From: CAWIVJ01 sp963839525
GTDB lineage: Bacteria; Cyanobacteriota; Vampirovibrionia; Gastranaerophilales; Gastranaerophilaceae
Assembly: GCA_963839525.1 (NCBI GenBank)
Contig: CAWIVJ010000019.1
Location: 1 to 64,000, forward strand
Direction: 5' to 3'
DNA length: 64,000 bases
A model generated the notes under the pieces. It ran no database searches and was not told where the DNA came from. It worked only from the letters and a program-made list of their open reading frames with translations. Positions 18,552 to 27,280 of the stretch are shown here, piece after piece (the stretch's first letter is position 1; the number at the start of each line of letters is the position of its first letter). Both the position numbers and the translations under genes were made by a program.

Positions 18552-18563
18552 GATTGCTATCCC
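18552..18563. repeat. GATTGCTATCCC hairpin-forming repeat
   Basis: GGGAT-TGCT-ATCCC forms a 5-bp stem. The same 12-mer occurs at 36272-36283 inside a longer hairpin. Here it lies between the kinase and regulator genes. Confidence 0.4.
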
Positions 18564-18586
18564 CTCGGGGAGTAAAGGGTAGAAAT

Positions 18587-18964
18587 ATGAAGAGAATCTT
18601 AATAGTAGACGATGAACAGGATATTGTAGAAAGTTTAAAATTCGTCCTTGAGTCCTCAGGATTTGAATGCTATTGTGCCTACAACGGAGAAGACGGCTTA
18701 AATCTGGCGAGAGAAATTGAGCCTGATTTAATAATCCTTGATGTTATGATGCCGAAAATTAATGGATTTAAAATTTGCAGGCTTTTAAAATATGATGTAA
18801 AGTACAAAAACATCCCTATTTTAATGGTGACAGCACGTTCTCAAACAGAAGATAAGTTAATAGGTGAAGAAACGGGTGTTGATGAATATATAACAAAACC
18901 TTTTGACCTTAACGAAATTGTTAAAAAGGTCGAAGATCATTTAAAAGTAAAAAGTGAGAAGTGA
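18587..18964 (+). CDS. Single-domain response regulator
   Basis: 125 residues, CheY-like receiver only. The acidic pair DDEQD, the phospho-acceptor Asp in LIILDVMMP, the Thr/Ser (VTARS) and the Lys (ITKPFD) are all present. No DNA-binding domain, so it acts through a protein partner. The start is the ATG after AAAGGG. The last residues (KVKSEK) are encoded by the start of a purine-rich repeat that also forms the terminator. Confidence 0.9.
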   Translation: MKRILIVDDEQDIVESLKFVLESSGFECYCAYNGEDGLNLAREIEPDLIILDVMMPKINGFKICRLLKYDVKYKNIPILMVTARSQTEDKLIGEETGVDEYITKPFDLNEIVKKVEDHLKVKSEK

Positions 18965-18997
18965 AGAGTGCAAAGAGAAAAATACTCTTCACTTTTT
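18959..18997 (+). terminator. Intrinsic terminator built from a GTGAAGAG repeat
   Basis: An 11-bp stem (AAGTGAAGAGT / ACTCTTCACTT), a 14-nt loop and a T-run. Overlaps the stop codon of the response regulator. It lies 31 nt before the GspE-like gene, so read-through would be partial. Confidence 0.65.
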
Positions 18998-19027
18998 GCT
19001 AAGACAAAAGATTTGATGGTATAAAAA

Positions 19028-20413
19028 TTGGAACAACTGGTAACCAACAAGACTTTAGAAAAATTAAAATATGACCTTGTAAGGGATTCACTGGTCGAGT
19101 ATGAAACTGTGGAAAAAGCACAGGAACTTGCCAATGCTCAAAATATTAATATCGGTCAAGCTCTTATTAATTCAGGGTTTTTAAGTGAAGAGACTTTGCT
19201 TAAATTTCTTGAAGCAAAATTACACATTCCTTATGTTAACCTTGAAGATTATACACTTGATAAAAATTGTCTTAAGTATATAAATTTTGCGGATGCCCAA
19301 CGATTTAAAATAATTCCTCTGTTTAAAATAGAGGATGTTTTAACAGTTGCAATGGCAGATCCTTTAGATTTGTTTGCTATAGATAAAATTGTTGAAACCG
19401 CAGGATATGCTATTGAACCTGTAATTTCTTCAGAATCAAATATTTTGAAAAAGATTGACGAATATTATAAAACCGATAATACAGTTGGGGAGATTTTTAC
19501 TGATAACCGTGCCTTTGATTATGACTGGAGAGAAGAGCTTCACAAAGATGATTTGAGCGAAGAACATATTCAGAAAGTTATTCGTGCAATTTTAAAACAA
19601 GCAATTTTAGAAAATGTTCATGAAGTTTATTTTGAATATATGGAAAATGGTCTTGGTGTTAATTTCAAAAAGAATTCTGAAGTCGTAGACCGTGGCTATA
19701 TACCTTCCATTTTAACCTCTTCTTTTATTTCAAAACTAAAGTCTCTTTCAAACCTTGATCCTTCTGTCAGTGAAGTTCCGCAACTTGGAAAACTATGCTT
19801 TAAGGTTGATGAAACAACTTTAATTGCAAGTATTTCAGCGTTTCCGACTATTTTAGGTGAAAGAATTTCTCTAAAAATTTATAAGCCGCCAAAAAAATTA
19901 GACAAAATAATATCTAATAAAATTATGGTTAATAATATTAAGAATGCTCTTGAAACTCCAGGCATAATTTTAGTTTGCGGTTCTTCTCTAAGCGGGAAAA
20001 CACACATTATTTATTCCCTTTTGCTTGAAATCGCAAACAGTCCTAAAAATATTATGACAATAGAATCTATTGCTAAGTATAATTTAGAAAATGTAAATCA
20101 ATGCGAAATGAATGAAAATATAGGATTTAACCTTGACAAAGCACTTAGGTTCATTGAATTTCAGTCTCCCGATATCATTTATTTAGAAGGAGTTAAAACA
20201 AAAGAGGCGTTTGATTATTTTTCAAGCCTTGTTTTTAAAGATAAAATTGTTATTACAGAGTTTTTGGCAAATAATATGGCAGATTTACGTAAAAAACTTG
20301 CTTTTGCCGAGTTTGAAATGTTTAAATCTCTCATTTCTTGTATGATTTTTATTCATTCTGCAGATAGTGTTGAAGTTTTTGAAAAAGCAACCGTGCAAAA
20401 ATATTTAGCCTAA
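19028..20413 (+). CDS. Degenerate GspE/PilB-like ATPase
   Basis: 461 residues from a TTG start (no ATG is near). Residues 1-150 form an MshEN-type N-domain (GQALINSGFLSEETL, then YVNLEDY). The C-terminal ATPase core has a matching P-loop (VCGSSLSGKTH), but the Walker B GEIRD motif of GspE is replaced by YLEGVKT, the His box (normally STLHTN) lacks His, and no tetracysteine zinc site is present. It is about 100 residues shorter than PilB. Likely a non-powering regulator or a decaying secretion ATPase; follows a two-component pair. Confidence 0.75.
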   Translation: MEQLVTNKTLEKLKYDLVRDSLVEYETVEKAQELANAQNINIGQALINSGFLSEETLLKFLEAKLHIPYVNLEDYTLDKNCLKYINFADAQRFKIIPLFKIEDVLTVAMADPLDLFAIDKIVETAGYAIEPVISSESNILKKIDEYYKTDNTVGEIFTDNRAFDYDWREELHKDDLSEEHIQKVIRAILKQAILENVHEVYFEYMENGLGVNFKKNSEVVDRGYIPSILTSSFISKLKSLSNLDPSVSEVPQLGKLCFKVDETTLIASISAFPTILGERISLKIYKPPKKLDKIISNKIMVNNIKNALETPGIILVCGSSLSGKTHIIYSLLLEIANSPKNIMTIESIAKYNLENVNQCEMNENIGFNLDKALRFIEFQSPDIIYLEGVKTKEAFDYFSSLVFKDKIVITEFLANNMADLRKKLAFAEFEMFKSLISCMIFIHSADSVEVFEKATVQKYLA

Positions 20414-20425
20414 TAAATTAATTTT

Positions 20426-21064
20426 CTATCTTAACGATTGTACAGCTTGCGTTACGTCACTATGTCCGTAAATATAATTCCCTGCTACAAGAGAATTTGC
20501 ACCAAGCGATGTACAAACATGACCGGTAACATTATTTATGCCTCCATCAACTTGAATTATTAAATCCTCAGAAGCTTGCTGTTTTATTTCAGTAATTTTT
20601 TGAGCACAGCCATGCATAAATGATTGACCTCCAAAACCCGGCTCTACAGTCATCACCAAAATCAAATCAAAATAGGGCAAAAAATCAAAAATTTCCTGAG
20701 CTGAAGTCTTTGGTTTTATTGAAAGCCCTGCTTTCGCTCCAGAACTTCTAATTTTAGCAGCTATGTCCATAACTTTATCATATGCAGCTTCATAATGGAA
20801 AGTTATAATATCAGCACCGGCATCTCTAAAAGCATCAATATATTTTTCTGGGTTTTCTATCATCAAATGAACATCAAGAGGCAAAGAGGTAATTTTTTTA
20901 ATTGCTTTTACAACGGGAACACCAATTGTAATATTCGGAACAAAATGTCCATCCATCACATCAATATGGAGCCAATCTGCACCTGCTTCTTCAACAAGTT
21001 TTATGTCTCTCTCCAAATTTACAAAATCTGCTGATAATATTGATGGTGATATTATTACGCTCAT
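20426..21064 (-). CDS. rpe: Ribulose-phosphate 3-epimerase
   Basis: 212 residues. Interconverts ribulose 5-phosphate and xylulose 5-phosphate. ISPSILSADF, the metal-binding WLHIDVMDGHFVPN, and the phosphate-binding VDGGIN near the C-terminus are all present. Last gene of the pyrH operon; GGAAAG precedes the ATG. Confidence 0.95.
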   Translation of the reverse strand: MSVIISPSILSADFVNLERDIKLVEEAGADWLHIDVMDGHFVPNITIGVPVVKAIKKITSLPLDVHLMIENPEKYIDAFRDAGADIITFHYEAAYDKVMDIAAKIRSSGAKAGLSIKPKTSAQEIFDFLPYFDLILVMTVEPGFGGQSFMHGCAQKITEIKQQASEDLIIQVDGGINNVTGHVCTSLGANSLVAGNYIYGHSDVTQAVQSLR

Positions 21065-21089
21065 TTTCTTTCCTTGCTTTCGCCCTTTA

Positions 21090-21800
21090 CTATTTTATGA
21101 TTCCCAGTTTTTTACATGCTTTGTAGGCACAATCTTGCTCTGCTTCTCGTTTTGTTTTTCCTTGCCCTGATTCCAGAATTTTATTATTATAAGAAACTTC
21201 CACTGTAAATATTTTATCATGCTCAGGACCTTGTTCTTCTACAATTTTATAATCAGGTGTTTTTCTGTTCAAAGCTTGAGTATATTCCTGCAGAACGGCT
21301 TTTGCATTAAATTTTTCAAAATTTTCATCAACATTTTTAATAAAAGGAGTAAATACTTCTTCCAGAAAGACAGCTATTTCTTTATTCTTGTCATGTAAAT
21401 AATAAGCTCCCAAAACTGCTTCAAAAGCACAGGCAACAATTGATTTACGCTTACGTCCTCCTGTTTTTTCTTCTTGTTTTCCCAGTATAATTAATGGGTT
21501 AAATTTTATTTTTTCTGCAATTTCTGCTAAAATATTGTCTGAAATTACTATTGAACGAATTTTTGTTAAATCGCCTTCTGAATATTGAGGGAATTTTTTG
21601 TATAAAATATCAGATATACAAAGCTTCAGAACAGCGTCGCCTAAAAATTCTAATCTTTCATAATTTTCAAAGGAACTTAAGTCTTTTTCTCTAGTAAATG
21701 AACTGTGTGTTAATGCTTTTTCAAAAAGCTCAGGTTCTTCAACTTTAATTTGAAAAATACCCTCTAACTTCTTAATTCTTTCCTTAAAGTCCAATTGCAT
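21090..21800 (-). CDS. rnc: Ribonuclease III
   Basis: 236 residues. Cleaves double-stranded RNA (rRNA precursors and others). The signature YERLEFLGDAVL with catalytic acidic residues is near residue 44; a C-terminal dsRNA-binding domain carries ALNRKTPDYKI and GQGKTKREAEQDCAYKACK. Overlaps the upstream cdsA gene by 17 nt. Confidence 0.96.
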   Translation of the reverse strand: MQLDFKERIKKLEGIFQIKVEEPELFEKALTHSSFTREKDLSSFENYERLEFLGDAVLKLCISDILYKKFPQYSEGDLTKIRSIVISDNILAEIAEKIKFNPLIILGKQEEKTGGRKRKSIVACAFEAVLGAYYLHDKNKEIAVFLEEVFTPFIKNVDENFEKFNAKAVLQEYTQALNRKTPDYKIVEEQGPEHDKIFTVEVSYNNKILESGQGKTKREAEQDCAYKACKKLGIIK

Positions 21801-22692
21801 GTAAAAAAACCTTTATAAAATTAATAAAGTCTGTACTCAGTTGATTAGAAACAACAAAATATTTTAAATAGTAAAATACAACAGGAATAGTTAATACATA
21901 ACTGTCGGATCTATCCAGAAATCCTCCATGTCCGGGCAAAATGCTTCCCGAGTCCTTAACTCCGGCATCACGCTTTATTAAAGATTCTGCTAAATCACCA
22001 AGTTGTGCAAACAATGTACATAAAAACCCTAAAAATAAAGAACTATAGAGTCCCAGATGAATAAAATGCCCCATAATAACGGCACCTACAATTGCACAAA
22101 TTGCTCCTCCTATAGATCCTTCAACTGTTTTTTTCGGGCTTATAATAGGTGAAAGCGGATGTTTGCCAAATTTTTTCCCGAAATAATAACAACCGGTATC
22201 TGTAAGTAATATCGTTATAAATAAAAATATTACATAACCTAGCCCGTCATTTTGAATATTAAGCTTCAAAAAACCCTGATAATTATCTGCATTTAAACCT
22301 CTTACTAATAACAAGTGAAATGGGAACCATCCACCATATACAAAACCTAAAATTGTTGTAGAAACATTTGCAATATAAGGTTGACGGCCTCTAAATAATA
22401 CCCATAAGAATGCGCTTATTGAGCAAATTGTAAAAGCAAGCGCAACCAGATCAAATCTGTTAAAATAACAAAGCATTGCAAAAATAGCATCAGAAAATAA
22501 AATGACCTTTAAACTAGGGTAAAAACCTTTATTTTCCAGGATTGAAACATATTCTTTAGAGCCTAAATAGACAAATATTGATATAAGTATTAAAAGAGCG
22601 ATTCCACCGTATAATAAACACCAAAGTGCAATTATCCCCATAGTAAAACCGGTTAATATCCTTTTTGTGTTTTTATTTAAGCTAAAACCCAT
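21784..22692 (-). CDS. cdsA: Phosphatidate cytidylyltransferase
   Basis: 302 residues with about eight membrane segments. Makes CDP-diacylglycerol for phospholipid synthesis. The C-terminal signature SPKKTVEGSIGG, KRDAGVKDSG and PGHGGFLDRSDS is intact. The start overlaps the frr stop by 1 nt. Confidence 0.95.
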   Translation of the reverse strand: MGFSLNKNTKRILTGFTMGIIALWCLLYGGIALLILISIFVYLGSKEYVSILENKGFYPSLKVILFSDAIFAMLCYFNRFDLVALAFTICSISAFLWVLFRGRQPYIANVSTTILGFVYGGWFPFHLLLVRGLNADNYQGFLKLNIQNDGLGYVIFLFITILLTDTGCYYFGKKFGKHPLSPIISPKKTVEGSIGGAICAIVGAVIMGHFIHLGLYSSLFLGFLCTLFAQLGDLAESLIKRDAGVKDSGSILPGHGGFLDRSDSYVLTIPVVFYYLKYFVVSNQLSTDFINFIKVFLHAIGL

Positions 22693-23258
22693 TAAACTGT
22701 TAAGACCTCTTTTTCTTTTTCCTCTACTGTTTTATCAATTAATTTTACGTACTTATCAGTTAATTTTTGAATTTCATCTTGATTGTCTTTTACAACATCT
22801 TCAGGAAGGTTTTCAGATTTTTCTAGTTTCTTTAATTCATCAAGCATATCTCTGCGGGCATTTCTAATAACCACTTTGGATTCTTCACCAAGTTTCTTAA
22901 CATCTTTTGTGATTTCTTTTCTTCTTTCTTCCGTCAGAGGAGGGAATGCCAGTCTTATCACAACTCCATCACTATTTGGAGAAATGCCTATTTCAGCTTT
23001 AATTATCGCTTTTTCAATTTCTTTCATAATAGATTTATCATAAGGGGAAATTACAAGAGTAGTGCCATCTTGTACTGTAACTTGTGACATTTGACGAAGC
23101 TGAGTAGGTGTACCATAATAATCCACTAATACTTTATCCAGAATCATAGGGTTAGCTCGCCCTGAACGAATAGAAGCAAATTCACGCTTTAGCTGATTAA
23201 TTGCTTTCTCCATTTTTTCTTCACCAAATAAAAATAATTCTTCAACTGATTCTGACAT
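22692..23258 (-). CDS. frr: Ribosome recycling factor
   Basis: 188 residues, full length. Splits post-termination ribosomes with EF-G. The conserved SIRSGRANP region, QVTVQDGTTLVISPYDK and FPPLTEERRKE are seen. AGGAGG, formed by the last codons of pyrH, precedes the ATG. Confidence 0.97.
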   Translation of the reverse strand: MSESVEELFLFGEEKMEKAINQLKREFASIRSGRANPMILDKVLVDYYGTPTQLRQMSQVTVQDGTTLVISPYDKSIMKEIEKAIIKAEIGISPNSDGVVIRLAFPPLTEERRKEITKDVKKLGEESKVVIRNARRDMLDELKKLEKSENLPEDVVKDNQDEIQKLTDKYVKLIDKTVEEKEKEVLTV

Positions 23259-23259
23259 A

Positions 23260-23985
23260 TTATCCTCCTACATAAGTTCCTATTTGTTTTGAATGTAAAA
23301 TTTCTAAAATACTGCCGTTTGCTTGAAAGTCAAATACAATAATCGGAATGTTATTTTGCTTGCATAAAGCGCAAGAAGCTGTATCCATAACTTTTAAGCC
23401 GTTTTTAATTATGTCATCATATGTTATATGATCAAGTTTTTTAGCATTGGGATTTATTCTCGGGTCATCTGTATAAACACCATCTACTCCATTTTTAGCC
23501 ATAAACATTGCTTGAGCATTAATTTCCGATGCTCTGAGCGCTGCTGCCGTATCAGTGGTAAAGAAAGGGTTTCCCGTTCCTGCCGCAAAAATAACAACTC
23601 TGCCTTTTTCAAGGTGTCTTATCGCTTTTAATCTGATATAAGGCTCTGATATTTGGTTCATTTGTATTGCCGATTGAACCCTGCAAGAAATTCCTATTTT
23701 TCTTAATGCACTTTGAAGCACAAGGGAATTCATAACAGTTGCAAGCATTCCTACATAATCTCCCGATGCTTGATCCAGCCCCATTCTCGCACTGTTTTTG
23801 ACTCCTCTGAAAATATTTCCGCCACCTACAACAACTGCTATTTCTGCACCTTCATCATGCGCCTTTTTTATTTCATTGGCAATCATTTCAACAGGCTTTG
23901 GGTCAATCCCGAATTCTTGCTCCCCTAAAAGTGCTTCCCCGCTTATTTTTAACAAAATTCTTTTATACTTTAGTTTATTTTCCAT
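23260..23985 (-). CDS. pyrH: UMP kinase
   Basis: 241 residues. Phosphorylates UMP to UDP; amino acid kinase fold. LLKISGEALLG at the N-terminus, VVGGGNIFRG, ATVMNSL and GTGNPFFTTDTAAALRA are diagnostic. First gene of pyrH-frr-cdsA-rnc-rpe, all on the minus strand with short gaps or overlaps. Confidence 0.97.
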   Translation of the reverse strand: MENKLKYKRILLKISGEALLGEQEFGIDPKPVEMIANEIKKAHDEGAEIAVVVGGGNIFRGVKNSARMGLDQASGDYVGMLATVMNSLVLQSALRKIGISCRVQSAIQMNQISEPYIRLKAIRHLEKGRVVIFAAGTGNPFFTTDTAAALRASEINAQAMFMAKNGVDGVYTDDPRINPNAKKLDHITYDDIIKNGLKVMDTASCALCKQNNIPIIVFDFQANGSILEILHSKQIGTYVGG

Positions 23986-24010
23986 CGGATACCTTCTCTT
24001 TTATTAATAA

Positions 24011-24039
24011 ATAATACTTTAAAATAACTTTAATGTAAA
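24011..24039 (-). promoter_or_regulatory. Promoter of the pyrH-frr-cdsA-rnc-rpe operon
   Basis: On the minus strand, TTTACA, 17-nt spacer, TATTAT, about 25 nt before the ATG of pyrH. Confidence 0.65.
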
Positions 24040-24164
24040 GGTAAAATATAACTTTTCTAGAACAATGTTTATCTTTTGAGCCTACGGAAAAAGTATATCC
24101 ATAATTTTGTTGCTACAGGAACAGACTTTAATTTGCTAAAATTTTTGATGATTTTGTTAAAAAA

Positions 24165-24360
24165 ATGCAAAAATTTGATTATCCAGGCAAAGTTCATTTA
24201 AAAGCATTTGACAAGTCTTATTTAGAATAATCTGGCATGACTTTTAAAGTAACTGATTCGGAAAGTATCCCTGAATTAGAAAAAGTATTGGGAGAAGGGA
24301 AATCATCTTTTTTTATACCCCAGAATAAGGATGCCGATTCACTAATAATATCAGAATAAC
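24165..24360 (+). pseudogene. Possible decayed coding remnant
   Basis: From an ATG at 24165, the plus strand reads MQKFDYPGKVHLKAFDKSYL, a TAA stop at 24228, then on in the same frame through an ATG at 24237 (MTFKVTDSESIPELEKVLGE). Dropping one A near 24300-24303 continues to FFIPQNKDADSLIISE and a stop at 24358. The amino acid composition is protein-like, but I recognise no family. It lies in a 557-nt gene-free gap that also holds the pyrH promoter and a repeat. Confidence 0.3.
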
Positions 24361-24477
24361 TCTCACTCCATAACCTTTATCAAGTCGGTAGGGTTCAATT
24401 TTTTGCACCAAAAGATTTTAATTATTTCTTTGGTTGGGGGTTGGACTTGCTTCTTGGAAGGATGGGGGCATACGAAG

Positions 24478-24530
24478 CATCGCAAGGTTATTCGCTTATG
24501 CGGCTCTGAAACAAGTTCAGGGTGAAGTAT
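24478..24530. repeat. Copy of the palindromic dispersed repeat
   Basis: CATCGCAAGGTTA matches, reversed, 12 of 13 bases of the element at 62010-62022, and CTGAAACAAGTTCAGGGTGA resembles the arm in the 7.7-kb copy. It lies just downstream of the glutamate synthase operon. Confidence 0.55.
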
Positions 24531-24564
24531 TTCAAGAATTAGTGCCAACACTCTCTAGAATAAA

Positions 24565-25632
24565 TCAACTTATTTCTCTTAAATTACGTTGCATTTTCCA
24601 ACAGAATTTCGGGCAGACTGCTTCACAAATTCCGCATCCGATACATTTTTCCTCAATAGAATTATAATTTTTATCTTTAGATAGAATAGCATTTTGAGGA
24701 CAATTATTCACACAAATTTTACAATCAATACAATCTGTTTTATCCCAAACAGGAATATTTAATCTGCCCTTTCCTGTTGCAACAAGTTCGTAAACTTTTA
24801 AATCGTCTTCAACAAACTCACCGAAAATTCCACCTTCTACCCATTCTTTAATTCTAAAATCTTTTATTGAAAGATGATTCTCAACTTTTTTTTCTTTAGG
24901 TATAATTTTTTTCCATTGAGAAAAATCTGTAAGTTCTTTTTGTAAATTTTTCCTGTCAATTTCATTAAGAAATTCTTTAATACCTTCTTGTAAAAAATCT
25001 TTATCGTTTTTATCCAAAGGTACTACTTTTGCGCAGTCTGAAATATCCGTGTAATTTCCTCTGAAATAGATTGTTCCTCCGACCATTCCTACACATGAAC
25101 GCTGTCCCAAAACAGACTCCAGATTTTCACAATCATAACCGCAAACAATAGCAATGCCGCCTCCCATAAATTCAAAACTGAATGAACCTGTGTTCTTTAA
25201 TACCCAAAATTGCGGCGGATTGAATCTCGGGTAATGTTTCATCAGAGCACCGGAACGAGTGCCGGTACGTCCTGCTATATAAATTTTACCGCTTGCCGCA
25301 CAATGTGCTGTAGTATCGCCGCCATCTCCTTTTATAACTATTTCAGCACCTGAATTTAACCATCCTACATCGGCAGGAGCAGAACCTTCAACAATAATCT
25401 TTGTTCCGCTCATTGCCATCCCGCCAAGTCTTTGACCGGGATTTTTAACTTTAAAAAAAAGATTATTTGAAGATTTTGACCAGACAGAACCGCCTATATT
25501 GTGTTGTCCGCAGGCTTCAATTTCAAACTCATTATAGCCTTCATCAATTTTTTGATAAATTAGCTGTAAAAGTTCTTGCGTAGACATTCTGTTATTATTT
25601 TTCAGAGTTTTTATTTTAACTGTTTTTTTCAT
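24565..25632 (-). CDS. Glutamate synthase, GXGXG domain with ferredoxin module
   Basis: 355 residues from the ATG after AGGTGAAA. The N-terminal two-thirds are the right-handed beta-helix (alpha-subunit C-terminal, GXGXG) domain: GQHNIGGSVWSK, MAMSGTKIIVEG, GDGGDTTAHCA, GGIAIVCG. The C-terminus holds two 4Fe-4S binding motifs (CIDCKICVNNCP and CIGCGICEAVCP). This matches the archaeal-type three-part glutamate synthase, where the domains of GltB are separate proteins. Third gene of the operon. Confidence 0.9.
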   Translation of the reverse strand: MKKTVKIKTLKNNNRMSTQELLQLIYQKIDEGYNEFEIEACGQHNIGGSVWSKSSNNLFFKVKNPGQRLGGMAMSGTKIIVEGSAPADVGWLNSGAEIVIKGDGGDTTAHCAASGKIYIAGRTGTRSGALMKHYPRFNPPQFWVLKNTGSFSFEFMGGGIAIVCGYDCENLESVLGQRSCVGMVGGTIYFRGNYTDISDCAKVVPLDKNDKDFLQEGIKEFLNEIDRKNLQKELTDFSQWKKIIPKEKKVENHLSIKDFRIKEWVEGGIFGEFVEDDLKVYELVATGKGRLNIPVWDKTDCIDCKICVNNCPQNAILSKDKNYNSIEEKCIGCGICEAVCPKFCWKMQRNLREIS

Positions 25633-25648
25633 TTTCACCTGACGTAAT

Positions 25649-27280
25649 TTAACATATATGCTGAATATCAAGTCTTGTTGATATATTTTTATCCACTGTA
25701 ACAAGCGCATCGGATCTTCCTACAGGAAGTGAAGAATTACCGACCGGAGCCATAAGCTTTTTAAGCTCAATATCTGTTGCCAAAAAGTAGTTCACAAGTT
25801 TTTGGGCAACTTCATCAATATCCAGTCTTTTAGTTAGGCAAATATCTTGCGTAGCAATACCCGAAGGACATAAGCCACTGTTACAAGCATTACACTTTCC
25901 GGTATCATTTCCAATACACCCAGCTATTTCAAGAAGCAATCTTCCTGTAAAAACACCGTTTGCTCCAAGGCAAATCAACTTAAATGCATCCGCTGCCAAG
26001 CTTCCGCTTTTTCCAATACCTCCTCCTGCAAAAAGAGGTATTTCACCCTGCCTTCCCTGATGCACTGCCGCAAGGAAACAATCCCTGACCTTTGACACTA
26101 TCGGGTGCCCGGTATGATCTAATGAAATTTGATAAGCAGCACCTGTTCCGGCAGCTAAACCGTCAATAAAAAAACCGCCAACAATATTATAAGGATCACG
26201 TAAAAGATTATTATATACCGAAACATTTGTTGCAGAAGCAGCAACTTTTATTGCAACCGGAACTTTAAATTTGAAAGCAGAGTTCATTGATAAAAACATT
26301 TTTTGAACGCTTTCCTCAATAGAATATAACCCCTGATGAGTTGGAGGACTGAATAAATCAGCCTTGGGTACACCTCTGATTTCCTGGACAAAACGTGCGA
26401 CTTTATTTGCCATCAAAAGCCCCCCGTCACCAGGCTTTGCGCCCTGCCCGATTTTTATTACTATTCCGGAAGGGTCTTCAACCATTTCAGGCATAGCCTG
26501 AATTATTCTGTTCCATCCAAAATGACCTGATGCTATTTGCAAAATCATATATTTAATATATCTTGACTTTAAAAGCCTTACCGGGACTCCACCTTCACCG
26601 CTGCACATTCTTACAGGAATACCCATAACTTCATTCAAATATGCGGTTGCTATCGCCATGGCTTCCCACATTCTCCAGGAAACAGCACCTATAGACATAT
26701 CTCCCATTATTATCGGGTAAATCCATCTGTTTGGAGGTAATTCTTTTTTTGATAAATGCATTTTACCGTCCCGGACTTCAAAATTAAGCTCATCAGCAGA
26801 AATAACTCTGCCAAAGGGTGCCCGAAGTTCAAAAGTATGCCTCAATGCATCCAAAGAAGGGTCTGTCATTTGGGAAATTCGACCTATTTTGATTTTGTCC
26901 AGAGTCCTGCCTTCCGTATTCAAATTAGAGCGTCCGCCTTTTTTAAACGCTTCCCCTTTATCTGCACGATATCTTACGGCATATCTGTCATCCTTATTCC
27001 TAACAGGTTTAATTGCACCGTTTGGGCAAACATAGCTGCACATACCACAGCCTTTACATTGATTTTTATGTGAAACTGCCTGTTTTACGACAATAATTTT
27101 TTCAAAAGACGGTTTTTGAACTATAGAACCTTCTTTTTTACGTTTTTCAAGTTGGGGCTTAATTGCATTAAATGAACATACGGCAATACATTTTCCGCAT
27201 CGTATACACTTTGACTCATCATATTCAATAAGCCACGGCAAATCATCTATATGCAATTCATTTACTTTTACTGTTGCCAT
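25649..27280 (-). CDS. Glutamate synthase, FMN-binding catalytic domain with ferredoxin module
   Basis: 543 residues. Two N-terminal 4Fe-4S motifs (CIRCGKCIAVC, CKGCGMCSYVCP) are followed by the FMN/3Fe-4S glutamate synthase domain: KIGQGAKPGDGGLL, the GGxGKSG-type phosphate loop (FAGGGIGKSG), and the cluster Cys in GKCNACNSGLCPSGIAT. It makes glutamate from 2-oxoglutarate and channelled ammonia, with ferredoxin-type electrons. Overlaps the upstream amidotransferase gene by 13 nt. Confidence 0.92.
   Translation of the reverse strand: MATVKVNELHIDDLPWLIEYDESKCIRCGKCIAVCSFNAIKPQLEKRKKEGSIVQKPSFEKIIVVKQAVSHKNQCKGCGMCSYVCPNGAIKPVRNKDDRYAVRYRADKGEAFKKGGRSNLNTEGRTLDKIKIGRISQMTDPSLDALRHTFELRAPFGRVISADELNFEVRDGKMHLSKKELPPNRWIYPIIMGDMSIGAVSWRMWEAMAIATAYLNEVMGIPVRMCSGEGGVPVRLLKSRYIKYMILQIASGHFGWNRIIQAMPEMVEDPSGIVIKIGQGAKPGDGGLLMANKVARFVQEIRGVPKADLFSPPTHQGLYSIEESVQKMFLSMNSAFKFKVPVAIKVAASATNVSVYNNLLRDPYNIVGGFFIDGLAAGTGAAYQISLDHTGHPIVSKVRDCFLAAVHQGRQGEIPLFAGGGIGKSGSLAADAFKLICLGANGVFTGRLLLEIAGCIGNDTGKCNACNSGLCPSGIATQDICLTKRLDIDEVAQKLVNYFLATDIELKKLMAPVGNSSLPVGRSDALVTVDKNISTRLDIQHIC

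Noticed and set aside
24363..24551. 62-codon minus-strand ORF
   Set aside because: It lies over a dispersed repeat and has no family features.
25649..25710. Overlap of the two glutamate synthase genes as a frameshifted single gene
   Set aside because: With the ATG at 25632 the third gene has its own ribosome site and separate domain limits, as in archaeal split enzymes.
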